57,483 nucleotides of DNA. Origin: Dehalococcoidia bacterium (lineage in GTDB: Bacteria > Chloroflexota > Dehalococcoidia > UBA2979). A program made the position numbers and the translations under genes. The notes beneath the pieces were generated by a model. It made no database searches, had not been told where the DNA came from, and saw only the letters and a program-made list of their open reading frames with translations. The stretch lies in assembly GCA_028279505.1 (NCBI GenBank), contig JANQNP010000038.1, positions 1 through 57,483 of the forward strand, in the 5' to 3' direction. Within the stretch, counting starts at the first letter, position 1. Each line of letters begins with the position of its first letter. Below are positions 1-8,765 of this stretch, piece by piece.

Positions 1-470
1 GTCCCGAGGACAAGGCCGACCTCGTCCGCCGCTTCCAGTCGGAGGGCGGCACCGTCGCCATGGTCGGTGACGGCATCAACGACGCACCCGCCCTCGCCGC
101 CGCGGACGTCGGGATCGCCGTCGGCACTGGCACGGACGTCGCCCTCGAGGCCGCGCCCGTCACGCTCGTCCGCCCGGACATTGGCCGCATCGCTACGGCG
201 GTCAGCGTCAGCCGCGCCACCATGCGCACGATGTGGCAGAACCTCGGCTGGGCGTTCGTCTACAACGTCGTGCTGATCCCGGTCGCCGCCGGGCTCGGCT
301 TCCTTGTCTTCGATCAGGTCCTCGACGGCGCGGCGGTTCCTGCGGCACTCGAGCCAGTCTTTGGCGAGCGTGGCTTCCTCAATCCGATCGTCGCCGCCGC
401 CGCGATGGCGCTCTCGTCCGTCTCGGTGATGACCAACTCCCTGCGCCTCCGCCGTGCTTCGATCGACTGA
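1..470 (+). CDS. Copper-type heavy-metal P-type ATPase, C-terminal fragment
   Basis: This is the last 155 residues of a P1B-type ATPase whose start lies before the window; the open frame runs from base 3. Just inside is the GDGINDAP hinge motif of the phosphorylation domain, followed by the helix that joins it to the last two membrane segments. The final pair of helices contains a YN pair (first helix) and an [21 protein letters not shown] end with M..SS, the pattern of Cu(+)-exporting CopA proteins. The enzyme would export copper from the cytoplasm at the cost of ATP. The metal is inferred from these membrane motifs only, since the CPC motif and metal-binding domains are outside the window. 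Confidence 0.9.
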   Translation, partial: PEDKADLVRRFQSEGGTVAMVGDGINDAPALAAADVGIAVGTGTDVALEAAPVTLVRPDIGRIATAVSVSRATMRTMWQNLGWAFVYNVVLIPVAAGLGFLVFDQVLDGAAVPAALEPVFGERGFLNPIVAAAAMALSSVSVMTNSLRLRRASID

Positions 471-484
471 CTCAGACACTGGCG

Positions 485-517
485 GTCGGACCCGTCGAGG
501 TGGCCCGACGGTCCGAC
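485..517. terminator. Hairpin between convergent genes
   Basis: GTCGGACCCGTCG pairs with CGACGGTCCGAC around an 8-base loop (12 bp with one bulged C). It sits between the convergent ends of the P-ATPase (470) and the phosphodiesterase-like gene (526), so it may serve both. On the plus strand it is followed by a moderately T-rich stretch. Confidence 0.6.
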
Positions 518-525
518 TCTGCTCC

Positions 526-1389
526 TTACGAGGCGGCCAGCGCCGTCCGCTGACTGCCCTCGGTCCACCGCTCGGCCTGCGCCGCGATCTCGCAAGGCGT
601 GTTGCTCGTGATCCGGTCGACCTTCGCCTGCAGCGCCAGTACCAGCGCCGCGCGCCAACCTGCCGCTCCGAAGTCGATCGTGCCGGTGTCCACGCCCACG
701 CCGAACTGGTGCGCGAAGCCTACGAGGTCGAAGCGGGCACGGTAGGCGGCCTGCAGCACCCGGTGGTTGACCCAGATCAGCGCGAGTCCGTCGAGCTGCG
801 CGAGTTCCGTTCGCATCCGGGATTCGAACAGCGCGGCGTCTCGGGCGCCGCCCAGTCGTTCGGACGACGACAGCGTGATCGGCAGCTCTGGCACCGTGTC
901 GCGGACCCGGGTGAGCGCGCCGGCGTCCGTGCCGGACAGTGAGAACGAGGTTTGGAGTGGCGCGACGAGGCGGGCGAGCCGTCCGAGGGCCACATCGCTG
1001 ATCTCCTGCTCGCTGACGTGGAGGTCCAACTGCACTTCGGCCGAGGTTGCTGGACGCTCCTCGATGAGCTCGGCCAGGTCCTCCAGAAACAGCGGTGCGA
1101 AGCCGCTGATCGCGCCGGCGGGCGTACGCGTCTGCAAGCGGCGGAGCTGGTCCGCGTCGTACTCGATCACCGGTCCGTGTCCGGTCGTTTCCTCATCGAG
1201 CATCGCGTCGTGGAGGCAGACCCAGTGGCCGTCGCGCGTCACTCGGAGGTCGGCTTCCATCACCGCGCCGGTGGCCAGCCCAACCTCGAGATTGGAGCGC
1301 AGCGCGCCCGGTTCAGTTCGATGACGACGCAGGTTGTGCCACTTGAGCTGAACGTGGGGACCGTGGCTGCGGGGAATCGTCGTGCACAT
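526..1389 (-). CDS. Glycerophosphodiester phosphodiesterase-like protein
   Basis: A 287-residue TIM-barrel protein of the GDPD family, which hydrolyses glycerophosphodiesters to glycerol 3-phosphate and an alcohol. The E-x-D metal motif (MEADLRVTRDG) followed by CLHD and the late DRITSNTP motif are visible. The usual first motif HRG is changed to HNL and the usual ENT is not recognisable, so substrate or activity may differ. I chose the ATG at 1389 because GGAGAG lies six bases before it; a longer reading from 1425 has no such site. The protein has no signal peptide and should be cytoplasmic. It is the last gene of a minus-strand series that begins near 6490. Confidence 0.75.
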   Translation of the reverse strand: MCTTIPRSHGPHVQLKWHNLRRHRTEPGALRSNLEVGLATGAVMEADLRVTRDGHWVCLHDAMLDEETTGHGPVIEYDADQLRRLQTRTPAGAISGFAPLFLEDLAELIEERPATSAEVQLDLHVSEQEISDVALGRLARLVAPLQTSFSLSGTDAGALTRVRDTVPELPITLSSSERLGGARDAALFESRMRTELAQLDGLALIWVNHRVLQAAYRARFDLVGFAHQFGVGVDTGTIDFGAAGWRAALVLALQAKVDRITSNTPCEIAAQAERWTEGSQRTALAAS

Positions 1390-1445
1390 AAGACACTCTC
1401 CTTCACAGGCGAGTGTGGATATCAAACGTTAAGGGATGCGTACGG

Positions 1446-2786
1446 CTATCGAGATTCGCCAATCAACGTCAGCGCGATCGTTTCGGCGAGGCAGCCGCGC
1501 CGCAACTCCTCAAGGTCCTGGCTCTCGTCGGGCCCGTGAATCCGGCTCGTCGGTTCGCCGACGCCGGTGAGCAGGATCGTCACCTCCGGGAACCGCTCCT
1601 GCAGATCCGGCACCAGCGGGATCGACCCACCGATACCGATCTCAACGGACTCGCGCCCCCACGCCTCGAGGTAGGCGGCACGGAAGGCGTCGTACGCCGG
1701 CCCCGTCGTGTCGAGTTCGTACGGCTGCGCGATCCCCGGTCCCGGCGTCACCGTGACTTGAGCCCCCCAGGGCGCGTGGCTCTCGAGGTGAGCGGCCAGC
1801 GCGGCGAGGGCGCGCGGCCCGTCGTCGCCCGGTGCCAGCCGCACACTCACCTTCGCCCGCGCGACGGGGACGATCTGGTTGATCGCCTCGTCGATTCGCG
1901 GCGCATCGATCGCCAGCACCGAGATCGCAGGGCGGCGCCACATCCTCGAGGTCAGCGACCCCTCGCCAACCAGCTCGACGCCGTCCGCGACGCCGGCGTG
2001 CTCGCGGAGCTCCGCCTCGGTCAGGTCGAGCGGATCGGCATCGCCGCCAACGAGGTCTGGGACCGCTGCGGTGCCGTCGTCGTCATGCAACGTCGCGAGC
2101 AGTCGCGACAGTGAGCTGAGCGCGTCCGGAACCGCACCCCCGAACTGTCCACTGTGCACCCCGGCCGCCAGCGTCCGCACCTCCACGACGCAATCCACCA
2201 CGCCGCGCAGTGAGGTCGTCAGCGCCGGCTGGCCGACGCTCCAGTGCTCGGAGTCGGCGATCACGATCACGTCGGCCCGCAGCTCCTCCTCGAATGCCTC
2301 CAGGAAGCGCGCGAAGTTCGGCGACCCGATTTCCTCCTCGCCCTCGACGAAGATCTTCAGGTTGACCGGCGGCGCGCCGGCGAAGGCGCGCAGCGCCGCG
2401 AGGTGCGTGGCGATGCCCGACTTGTCATCTGAAGCGGCGCGACCGTAGAGGCGCCCGTCTCGCTCCACCGGCTCGAACGGGTCGCCGCTCCAATCGTCGA
2501 GGTTGCCTGGCGGCTGCACGTCGTAGTGCGCGTAGAGCAGCACGGTCGGCGCGCCCTCCGGTCCCGCCGCTTCGGCGAAGACGGCAGCCGGCGCGTCCGG
2601 CAGCTCCAGCTTGCGCGTCATCGCCCCCGCCTCGGTCAGCAGCTCGACCACGAGGTCGGCCGCCTCCCGCAACGCCGGCGTGTCGGGACCATCGAGGCTG
2701 ATCGATGGGATACGCACGAGCCGTTCGAGGTCAGAGCGGACCCCGGGGAACAGCTCGTCGATCGTCGCGCGAAGCTCGTCATGCAT
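1446..2786 (-). CDS. M20-family metallopeptidase (dipeptidase-like)
   Basis: A 446-residue zinc peptidase of the M20/M25/M40 family, which cleaves dipeptides or N-acyl amino acids. Metal ligands are seen as AHYDVQPPG (H87, D89), ASDDKSG (D120) and EGEEEIGS (catalytic and metal Glu near 150-152), with a late HGPDE histidine near the end. The dimerisation (lid) domain is present between them, and the length is normal for the 450-residue dipeptidase branch (CNDP/PepV-like). GGAG precedes the ATG. It starts 13 bases after the alcohol dehydrogenase stop, so the two are probably co-transcribed. The exact substrate cannot be read from sequence. Confidence 0.88.
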   Translation of the reverse strand: MHDELRATIDELFPGVRSDLERLVRIPSISLDGPDTPALREAADLVVELLTEAGAMTRKLELPDAPAAVFAEAAGPEGAPTVLLYAHYDVQPPGNLDDWSGDPFEPVERDGRLYGRAASDDKSGIATHLAALRAFAGAPPVNLKIFVEGEEEIGSPNFARFLEAFEEELRADVIVIADSEHWSVGQPALTTSLRGVVDCVVEVRTLAAGVHSGQFGGAVPDALSSLSRLLATLHDDDGTAAVPDLVGGDADPLDLTEAELREHAGVADGVELVGEGSLTSRMWRRPAISVLAIDAPRIDEAINQIVPVARAKVSVRLAPGDDGPRALAALAAHLESHAPWGAQVTVTPGPGIAQPYELDTTGPAYDAFRAAYLEAWGRESVEIGIGGSIPLVPDLQERFPEVTILLTGVGEPTSRIHGPDESQDLEELRRGCLAETIALTLIGESR

Positions 2787-2799
2787 CAGTGACTCCGAA

Positions 2800-3795
2800 C
2801 TAGATGGTCAGCACCGCGGCGCCCGACACGTCGCCGCGCTTCAGTCGTTCCAGCGTCAGATTCGCATCGGCGAGCGGATGCGTCTCGAACTCCGGCCGGA
2901 TCGGGATCGCGGAGGCAAGCTCGAGGAACTCGCGCGCGTCGGCGCGCGTGAAGTTCGCGACGCTGCGCAGCCCGCGCTCGAGCCACAACCACTCGTACGG
3001 GAACTCGGGCATCCGGTCGAGGTGGATCGCATTGATCGCGACCGTCGCGCCGCGATCGACCGCTCGCAGCGCGTCGACCACCACCGACCCGACCGGCGCG
3101 AACGTCACCGCCGCGTCGAGCGGCATTGGCGCGCGTTCGTCGTACCCGCCGGCCCACACCGCTCCGAGGGCGCGCGCCCGTTCCTGCTCTCGCGCCGAGC
3201 GCGTCGCGACGTACACCTCGCAGCCCCAGTGCACCGCCACCTGGATCGCGAGCGTCGCCGACGCGCCGAACCCGTAGAGCCCGAGCCGCCCGTCCGGCTC
3301 GATCCCCGACACCTTGAGCGACCGGTAGCCGATCACCCCGCCGCACAGCAGCGGCGCGGCATCGAGGTCAGCGAACCCCTCGGGCAGTCGCAGCGCGAAA
3401 TCGGCGCGCACCGCGATCTGCTCGGCATATCCACCGTCGCGGTCCCAGCCCGTGAACTCCGCTGCCTCGCCGAGGTTCTCGAGGCCCGCTGAGCACCGCC
3501 GGCACCTTCCGCATGCGCCGCCCAGCCAGGCGACGCCGGCCCGCTCGCCGATCGACCAGCCCTCGACGTCGTCGCCCATCGCGAGGACTGTCCCTACCGC
3601 CTGGTGCCCCGGGACGATCGGCAGCCGCCGCGCCTCCAGGTCGCCCTCGGCGAGCTGGAGGTCGGTCCGGCACAGGCCGCACGCGGTCACATCGAGCACC
3701 AGCTCGTCGGGCTCAGGCTCGAGTTCGGGCCGCGTCCGCATCTCGAGCGGCGCATCTTCGATCGACCGCGGGTTTCCGAGCTCTATGACACGCAC
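2800..3795 (-). CDS. Zinc-type alcohol dehydrogenase, structural site incomplete
   Basis: A 331-residue medium-chain dehydrogenase/reductase with the N-terminal catalytic fold and a Rossmann fold around residue 175 (GLYGFGASA). CGLCRTD and GHQAVG occupy the catalytic-zinc loop, with Gln replacing the usual Glu after His. The structural-zinc lobe reads CGRCRRCSAGLENLG: three Cys are present, but the fourth, normally the Cys in NLC, is Gly. This small lobe may therefore bind zinc weakly or not at all. It has a GTG start four bases after the ilvA stop, so translational coupling to ilvA is likely. It probably oxidises or reduces an alcohol/aldehyde with NAD(P); the substrate is unknown. Confidence 0.85.
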   Translation of the reverse strand: MRVIELGNPRSIEDAPLEMRTRPELEPEPDELVLDVTACGLCRTDLQLAEGDLEARRLPIVPGHQAVGTVLAMGDDVEGWSIGERAGVAWLGGACGRCRRCSAGLENLGEAAEFTGWDRDGGYAEQIAVRADFALRLPEGFADLDAAPLLCGGVIGYRSLKVSGIEPDGRLGLYGFGASATLAIQVAVHWGCEVYVATRSAREQERARALGAVWAGGYDERAPMPLDAAVTFAPVGSVVVDALRAVDRGATVAINAIHLDRMPEFPYEWLWLERGLRSVANFTRADAREFLELASAIPIRPEFETHPLADANLTLERLKRGDVSGAAVLTI

Positions 3796-3798
3796 CGG

Positions 3799-5043
3799 CT
3801 AGCTCGGCCAGTTCGCGGCCGCCGGCGTGTCGAAGTCGGTCCGCTCGCCGTCGACGAAGCCGTCGGCGCGCAGCTCATCGTGCACACGCTCGATGTCGGC
3901 CGCCTCCGGCAGCTCGAGGATCACCGTCAGCCGCGCCACCTCGACAGGGAGGTCCGGCGCGGAGAGGTCGTGCTCGACGTGAATGATGTTCGCGCGCGCC
4001 CGCCCGATCGCGCCGCTGATCCGCTCCAGCTCCCCCGGCACGTTCGCCGTCGCCACCGTGATCCTCCGCCGCCGGCCGTCCGCCTCCAGCCCGCGGTCGA
4101 CCAGCCGGTCGAGCACGTTGACGTCGATGTTGCCGCCAGAGATTACCGCGACGGTCGATCCCGACGGCTCGACCGCCCCGGTCAGCAGCGCCGCCACACC
4201 CAGGGCGCCTGCGCCCTCGGACACCACGCGCGACCGTTCGAGGAGGAACACGATCGCCCGCGCGATCGCGTCCTCGGTCACGTCGACCATCTCGTCGACG
4301 TGCTCGCGGATCAGCCCCAGCGTCAGCTCGGACGGCCCCGCGACCGCGACGCCGTCGGCGATCGTGTGCCGCGGCAGCACCGCCACCGGCGACTCCGCCG
4401 CTAGCGACTCAACGATCCCGTTCATCGCGCTCGCCTGCACGCCGATCACCCGCGCGTCCGGCCGCGCCGACTTCACCGCCACCGCCACGCCGGCCAGCAG
4501 TCCGCCTCCACCCGCCGGCACCAGCACCGTCCCGAGGCTTGGCACCTGATCGAGGAGCTCCAGCCCCAGCGTCCCTTGCCCCGCGACGATCGCCGGCGCG
4601 TCGTACGGCGGGATGTAGAACAGCTCGCGTTCCTCGGCCAGTTCGCGGGCGCGCGTCTGCGCGGAGGCGAGCGACCCATCCACCAGTTCGATCGTCGCCC
4701 CGTAGTTGCGGCACGCCTGCTGCTTCGCCGCCGGCGCGCCGTCCGGCATCACCACCGTCGCCGCGATTCCGCGTTGCGAGGCCGCCAGCGCCACCGCCTG
4801 CGCGTGGTTCCCCGCGCTTGCCGCGATCACCCCGGCCGGCGCCGGGTCGAGGCTCGCGAGGACGTTGTTCGCACCCCGCACCTTGAACGACCCGGTGCGC
4901 TGCAGGTTCTCGAGCTTCAGCGTCACCGGCACGCCCACGAGGTCAGTCAACGTCTGGCTCGCGTTCGTCGGCGTCAGCCGCACGAACTCTGCCACCCGCG
5001 CCCGCGCGGCCTCGATGTCCGACAGCTGCACCGTCTCGCTCAT
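3799..5043 (-). CDS. ilvA: Threonine ammonia-lyase with ACT domain
   Basis: A PLP enzyme of 414 residues that converts threonine to 2-oxobutyrate and ammonia, the first step towards isoleucine or in threonine catabolism. The PLP lysine lies in TGSFKVRGA (K54), and the phosphate-binding GGGGL loop follows near residue 185. A single C-terminal ACT-like domain (about residues 330-400, starting RITVATANVPGELERI) fits the short, TdcB/IlvA2-like type rather than the 510-residue biosynthetic form. I start at the ATG at 5043 because family members begin near MSETVQLSDIEAAR; a GTG at 5061 in the same frame is possible. The neighbours do not encode other isoleucine enzymes, so a catabolic role is possible. 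Confidence 0.88.
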   Translation of the reverse strand: MSETVQLSDIEAARARVAEFVRLTPTNASQTLTDLVGVPVTLKLENLQRTGSFKVRGANNVLASLDPAPAGVIAASAGNHAQAVALAASQRGIAATVVMPDGAPAAKQQACRNYGATIELVDGSLASAQTRARELAEERELFYIPPYDAPAIVAGQGTLGLELLDQVPSLGTVLVPAGGGGLLAGVAVAVKSARPDARVIGVQASAMNGIVESLAAESPVAVLPRHTIADGVAVAGPSELTLGLIREHVDEMVDVTEDAIARAIVFLLERSRVVSEGAGALGVAALLTGAVEPSGSTVAVISGGNIDVNVLDRLVDRGLEADGRRRRITVATANVPGELERISGAIGRARANIIHVEHDLSAPDLPVEVARLTVILELPEAADIERVHDELRADGFVDGERTDFDTPAAANWPS

Positions 5044-5074
5044 CGGACCAGTGTCGTGCACGTCGCGTGCCCGG

Positions 5075-6490
5075 TCACGAGCAGGACAGCACCTCGCCGG
5101 TGTCCGGATCGGTAAACGTCCCGTCCGGCTGCTCGATCCCCGAGAACGACGTCCCGTCGTTACAGATCACCAGCGACGGCATCTCGGTCAGCTCGAACGC
5201 GGGCTGCTCCGTCTCCGTCGGTTCAGGCGAGGGTTCGGTCGGGGGGTCGGACACCGCCGGCTGGTCCGCAGGCGCGCTCGGGCTCGGGTCGGTCGCGGCC
5301 ACCTCGGGACTGTCGGCCCCACCACCGAAGAGCGCGAGGCCCGCTACGACCGCGATCACCGCTGCCACGACAGCGGCTACGCTGATCCCTACTCGCTTGC
5401 TGCCGCTGGAGATCGAGGCGGGGCGCTGTACGTCGGGCTCCGCTCGCTGATCGTCCGGACGCTGCCGCGCCTCCTCGACCCGGAACTCCGTTCGCGGGGC
5501 GCCGGGCGCGGGGAATGGTTCGGCCCCGGCCGCACTCTCGACGATCGGTGCTTTCGAACTGGCGTCGTCGACGGCGGAATCGAGGCCTGCCCGTGGGTCG
5601 GGGTCAAGCTCGAGCTTGACGGGGACGACCTCGATCGCCCCGCCCTCATCGTCGTCCTCGCGGTCATCGTCGTCCTTGCGCCGACCGCTCGTCTCGGCGG
5701 GGCCGCCACCGGACGCGTCGTCGACGCCGCTCTCCTTGGAGTCTGGCATCCCATCGTCGATCTCCGGCTCGAGCGCGTGCGGATCGGTCGCCTTCAGCGA
5801 CTCGCCGCCGGTCAGCGGGGCCGAGGGCTGCGACTCCACGAACTCGTCCGGCGTCGACGGATCGAGTTCCATCGTGGGCGGATCGACCGGCGCCGTCGGC
5901 TCGACGCCCGTGTCGAGCTCGCCGCCGAAGATCCACGGTAGATCGCGATATTGCGTCGGGAGCCGTAGCCGGCTGTCACGCCTCCAGCGGTCAGGTGTTC
6001 GGATCAACCGCTCCAAGCCACTGGGGCGCAACCGGCTGCCGACCAGCCCATGGACCGGCCACCTCGGCCATGGCCGCAACCTCCGAGGTGGGCGCGCGCC
6101 CGGCCGTGTCGGGCTCCACGTTGCACCGAACCGACCACCCGGATTGCCGCCGATCGGCCCGGTCGAGTGCCGTTGCGAAGTGACGTTTAGGTATCGGCGC
6201 AGCGCGGTCAGCCGTTGACGCCGGCGACGGCGCATCGCCGCCCATCGCCGCCGTCGACGCAGCCCGCGAGCGCGCCGCCGTTGGATGCGCCGAATAGCCT
6301 CACGTGAGAGCAGCGGCTCAGGTGTCGGCACCGTTCCCCGCGCCGACTCAACGATCGGCGCCCGCGAGTCAGTGTCATCGACTGCCGAGTCAGGGCCTGA
6401 GTGTGTCTGCGCGGCGTCGTCGACGGCGGAGTCTGGCGCTGCCTGGTTTGCGCTATCGGTGCGTTCGGATGGCGAACGATGGTTCGTCAT
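5075..6490 (-). CDS. Hypothetical single-pass membrane protein, Arg-rich with internal repeats
   Basis: I do not recognise this 471-residue protein. The ATG at 6490 is preceded by an excellent GGAAGGTGGG site, so a longer open frame upstream should be ignored. The N-terminus carries DSAVDD twice and APIVESA once; both recur around residues 310-330, so about 25 residues have been duplicated. An extremely basic block follows (residues about 63-100, runs of four to six Arg), then a Pro/Arg-rich stretch, then an Asp/Glu-rich region. One membrane helix lies near residues 367-391 (VGISVAAVVAAVIAVVAG). The tail of about 80 residues is Pro/Ser/Glu-rich and ends with two Cys. The layout suggests an inside N-domain that may touch nucleic acid or acidic partners and a short outside tail. 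Confidence 0.6.
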   Translation of the reverse strand: MTNHRSPSERTDSANQAAPDSAVDDAAQTHSGPDSAVDDTDSRAPIVESARGTVPTPEPLLSREAIRRIQRRRARGLRRRRRWAAMRRRRRQRLTALRRYLNVTSQRHSTGPIGGNPGGRFGATWSPTRPGARPPRRLRPWPRWPVHGLVGSRLRPSGLERLIRTPDRWRRDSRLRLPTQYRDLPWIFGGELDTGVEPTAPVDPPTMELDPSTPDEFVESQPSAPLTGGESLKATDPHALEPEIDDGMPDSKESGVDDASGGGPAETSGRRKDDDDREDDDEGGAIEVVPVKLELDPDPRAGLDSAVDDASSKAPIVESAAGAEPFPAPGAPRTEFRVEEARQRPDDQRAEPDVQRPASISSGSKRVGISVAAVVAAVIAVVAGLALFGGGADSPEVAATDPSPSAPADQPAVSDPPTEPSPEPTETEQPAFELTEMPSLVICNDGTSFSGIEQPDGTFTDPDTGEVLSCS

Positions 6491-6576
6491 AGCCCACCTT
6501 CCCTCTGCGTCGCGAGCATACTGATCGTCAGTCGCCCTCGGCTGCGCGTGCTGATCCTCCGGCTGGAAGCCTGTCC

Positions 6577-7425
6577 TCAGAAGTCCCGAGGTCCGCCCGA
6601 CTCGTTGATCAGCCGCCGCAGCGTCGCCTCCTCCGACTCCGGCCCCTCCGCCAGCCGCTCGATGATCCGCACCATCCGCCAGCGGCGGACCAGCCGCATA
6701 TCGAGGTCTGCGCGACGCAGGTAGCCCCGCCGGTAGCCGGGCAGGAACGCCCGGTTTCGGAACAACCCGATCAGCAGCCGCTGGAACCAGCTCGCGTGCG
6801 GCGGGGTCGAACCCTCCAGCAACACCAGCGTCCGCGCCACGTCCGCCTCGGGCGGCCCGCTTTTCACCCCGGGCCAATCAATGACCACCGGACCGTCGGC
6901 GCCGAGCAGCACGTTCTCGGGGTGGAAGTCGCCGTGGTGCAACGCGGTCCCGGTCGGCAACTCACCAAGTTCGTGCTCGGCCCACTCCCGCAGGTGGCCA
7001 TCTTCCGGGTCGAGCCGCGCCAGCCACCCCGCCACCTCGTCGTGGATAGACGGGACTTCCGAGGGCGCCGCGCGACCGTGGATCGACGCGTGCAGCTCGC
7101 CGAACTGGCGCGCCATCGCCGGCGTTCGCCACGGCGCCCGCATCACTGGCCCGAGCATCGAGGGTCCATCGACCCGATCCATCACCAGACCGACCTGATC
7201 GCCGATCCGGAGCGACTCGTACACCTCTGGTACCGGCACGCCCACGCCCGCGACGGCTCGCATCGCCGTCACCTCGATCTCGGGATCGCGACGTGCGCTG
7301 ACCGCCGCGCTGTAGAGGCGCAGGACACGCCCCTCGCCCCACTCGTACACGTCGGCCTCGGCGCCGCGTCCGACGATCGCCGCCGCGCCGAGTCGCTGCT
7401 CGAGGCTTCCGTTGTCGCTCGTCAT
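6577..7425 (-). CDS. Aminoglycoside phosphotransferase (APH)-family kinase
   Basis: A 282-residue small-molecule kinase of the protein-kinase-like APH/choline-kinase superfamily. The catalytic loop LHHGDFHPENVLL and the Mg-binding VIDWPG motif are intact. The N-terminal lobe begins with GRGAEADVYEW, a nucleotide-binding loop. Such proteins phosphorylate antibiotics, choline, sugars or other small molecules with ATP. No resistance genes lie nearby, so a metabolic substrate is at least as likely as an antibiotic. It is divergent from the exchanger gene at 7470, with 44 bases between the starts. No strong ribosome site precedes the ATG. Confidence 0.82.
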   Translation of the reverse strand: MTSDNGSLEQRLGAAAIVGRGAEADVYEWGEGRVLRLYSAAVSARRDPEIEVTAMRAVAGVGVPVPEVYESLRIGDQVGLVMDRVDGPSMLGPVMRAPWRTPAMARQFGELHASIHGRAAPSEVPSIHDEVAGWLARLDPEDGHLREWAEHELGELPTGTALHHGDFHPENVLLGADGPVVIDWPGVKSGPPEADVARTLVLLEGSTPPHASWFQRLLIGLFRNRAFLPGYRRGYLRRADLDMRLVRRWRMVRIIERLAEGPESEEATLRRLINESGGPRDF

Positions 7426-7469
7426 GCCCGCATCATGGCAGCCCGGGCGACGACCACGACAGGGACGCG

Positions 7470-8765
7470 GTGAGCGAGCAGCGGACTCAGGCTCCTCGTC
7501 GCGCTGCGCGTGGGATCGGCGCTGCCCCGATCATCCTCGCGGTCGGAGCGCTCGAGGTCCCCGCGATCATCCTCCGGCTCGGCGGCATCCACCTCGGGAC
7601 CGTCGCCGACACCGCGATCTATGGCCTCGCCATCGTCGCTGCCGCCTTCCTCCTCGCTTGGGCGGCCGAGGCCGCCGAGGTCGAGATCTCGCAGGCGCTC
7701 GCCGTCGCGTTCATCGCCCTGATCGCCGTGCTCCCCGAGTACGCCGTGGACATGACCTTCGCCTGGAAGGCGGGGCAGGACCCCGAGTTCGCGCCGTACG
7801 CCGCCGCCAATATGACCGGCGGCAACCGGCTGCTGATCGGCCTCGGTTGGTTCTTCGTCTTCTTCCTGTTCTGGCTCCGCTCCCGCGGCAGGCTCCTCCA
7901 GCTCGATCGCAGCCACTCGATCGACGTGATCGCCCTCGCCGCCGCCACCCTCTACTCGCTGACGATCCCGCTCAAAGGCAGCATCTCGTTGATCGACACG
8001 GCGGTGCTGACCGCCATCTTCATGCTGTACGTCCTGATCATCGCCCGCCTCGAGAGCGACGAGCCCGAGCTCGTTGGTCCCGCCCGCGCCATCGGCTCCC
8101 TCCCGAGGGCGCAGCGCCGCCTCGTCCTGATCGGCATGTTCGTCTTCGCCGCGCTCGGCATCTTCCTCTCGGCGGAGCCGTTCGCCGAGGGCCTGATCGA
8201 CACCGGCATCGAGCTCGGCATCAACGAGTTCCTGTTGGTCCAGTGGCTCGCTCCAGTCGCCTCGGAGGCGCCGGAGTTCCTCGTGGCGGGCATCCTCGCC
8301 TACCGAGGTCGCGCCGCCGTCGCGATCGGCGCGCTGCTCACCGCGAAGGTGAACCAGTGGACGCTGCTCCTCGGTGGCCTGCCGCTGGCGTTCTCCGCCT
8401 CGAGCGGCGGCCTCGAGTCGCTGCCCCTCGATGACCGGCAGCAGCTCGAGGTCTGGCTGACCGCCGCGCAGTCGCTCTTCGCTGTCGTGATCCTCGCGAG
8501 CCTGAGGCTGGACCGGAAGGAGGCGATCGGCCTGCTTGGCCTCTTCCTCGTGCAGTTCTTCGTGCCGATCGACGGCGTCCGAACCGCGATGATCTTCGTC
8601 TACCTCGGGCTCGCCATTCCCCTGCTGCTCATCCGACGCGCCGAGGTGCGCGCCCTCTTCGCGGCCGCGCGTGCCGAGCTGCGCGAACTCTCCGAGGCGC
8701 GCTCCTCCGACCAAGGGGCACAGAACCAGCGCGCGGGCGAACGCCGCGGTGACGCGCCCCGCTAG
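7470..8765 (+). CDS. Sodium/calcium exchanger-family membrane protein
   Basis: A 431-residue integral membrane protein with about eleven hydrophobic segments. The two alpha-repeats of the CaCA superfamily are clear: AVLPEYAVDM with a following GGNRLLIGL, and PVASEAPEFLVAG with a following TAKVNQWTLLLG. Their acidic residues bind the cation. Such proteins exchange Na(+) or H(+) for Ca(2+) or other cations at the cytoplasmic membrane. The cytoplasmic tail is rich in Arg, Glu and Ser. The start is GTG with GGGA just upstream. Its TAG stop shares four bases (CTAG) with the stop of the convergent LLM gene. Confidence 0.85.
   Translation: MSEQRTQAPRRAARGIGAAPIILAVGALEVPAIILRLGGIHLGTVADTAIYGLAIVAAAFLLAWAAEAAEVEISQALAVAFIALIAVLPEYAVDMTFAWKAGQDPEFAPYAAANMTGGNRLLIGLGWFFVFFLFWLRSRGRLLQLDRSHSIDVIALAAATLYSLTIPLKGSISLIDTAVLTAIFMLYVLIIARLESDEPELVGPARAIGSLPRAQRRLVLIGMFVFAALGIFLSAEPFAEGLIDTGIELGINEFLLVQWLAPVASEAPEFLVAGILAYRGRAAVAIGALLTAKVNQWTLLLGGLPLAFSASSGGLESLPLDDRQQLEVWLTAAQSLFAVVILASLRLDRKEAIGLLGLFLVQFFVPIDGVRTAMIFVYLGLAIPLLLIRRAEVRALFAAARAELRELSEARSSDQGAQNQRAGERRGDAPR

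Noticed and set aside
6491..6877. N-terminal extension of the Arg-rich membrane protein
   Set aside because: It overlaps the APH-family kinase gene and has shadow-like composition; the ATG at 6490 has a strong ribosome site.
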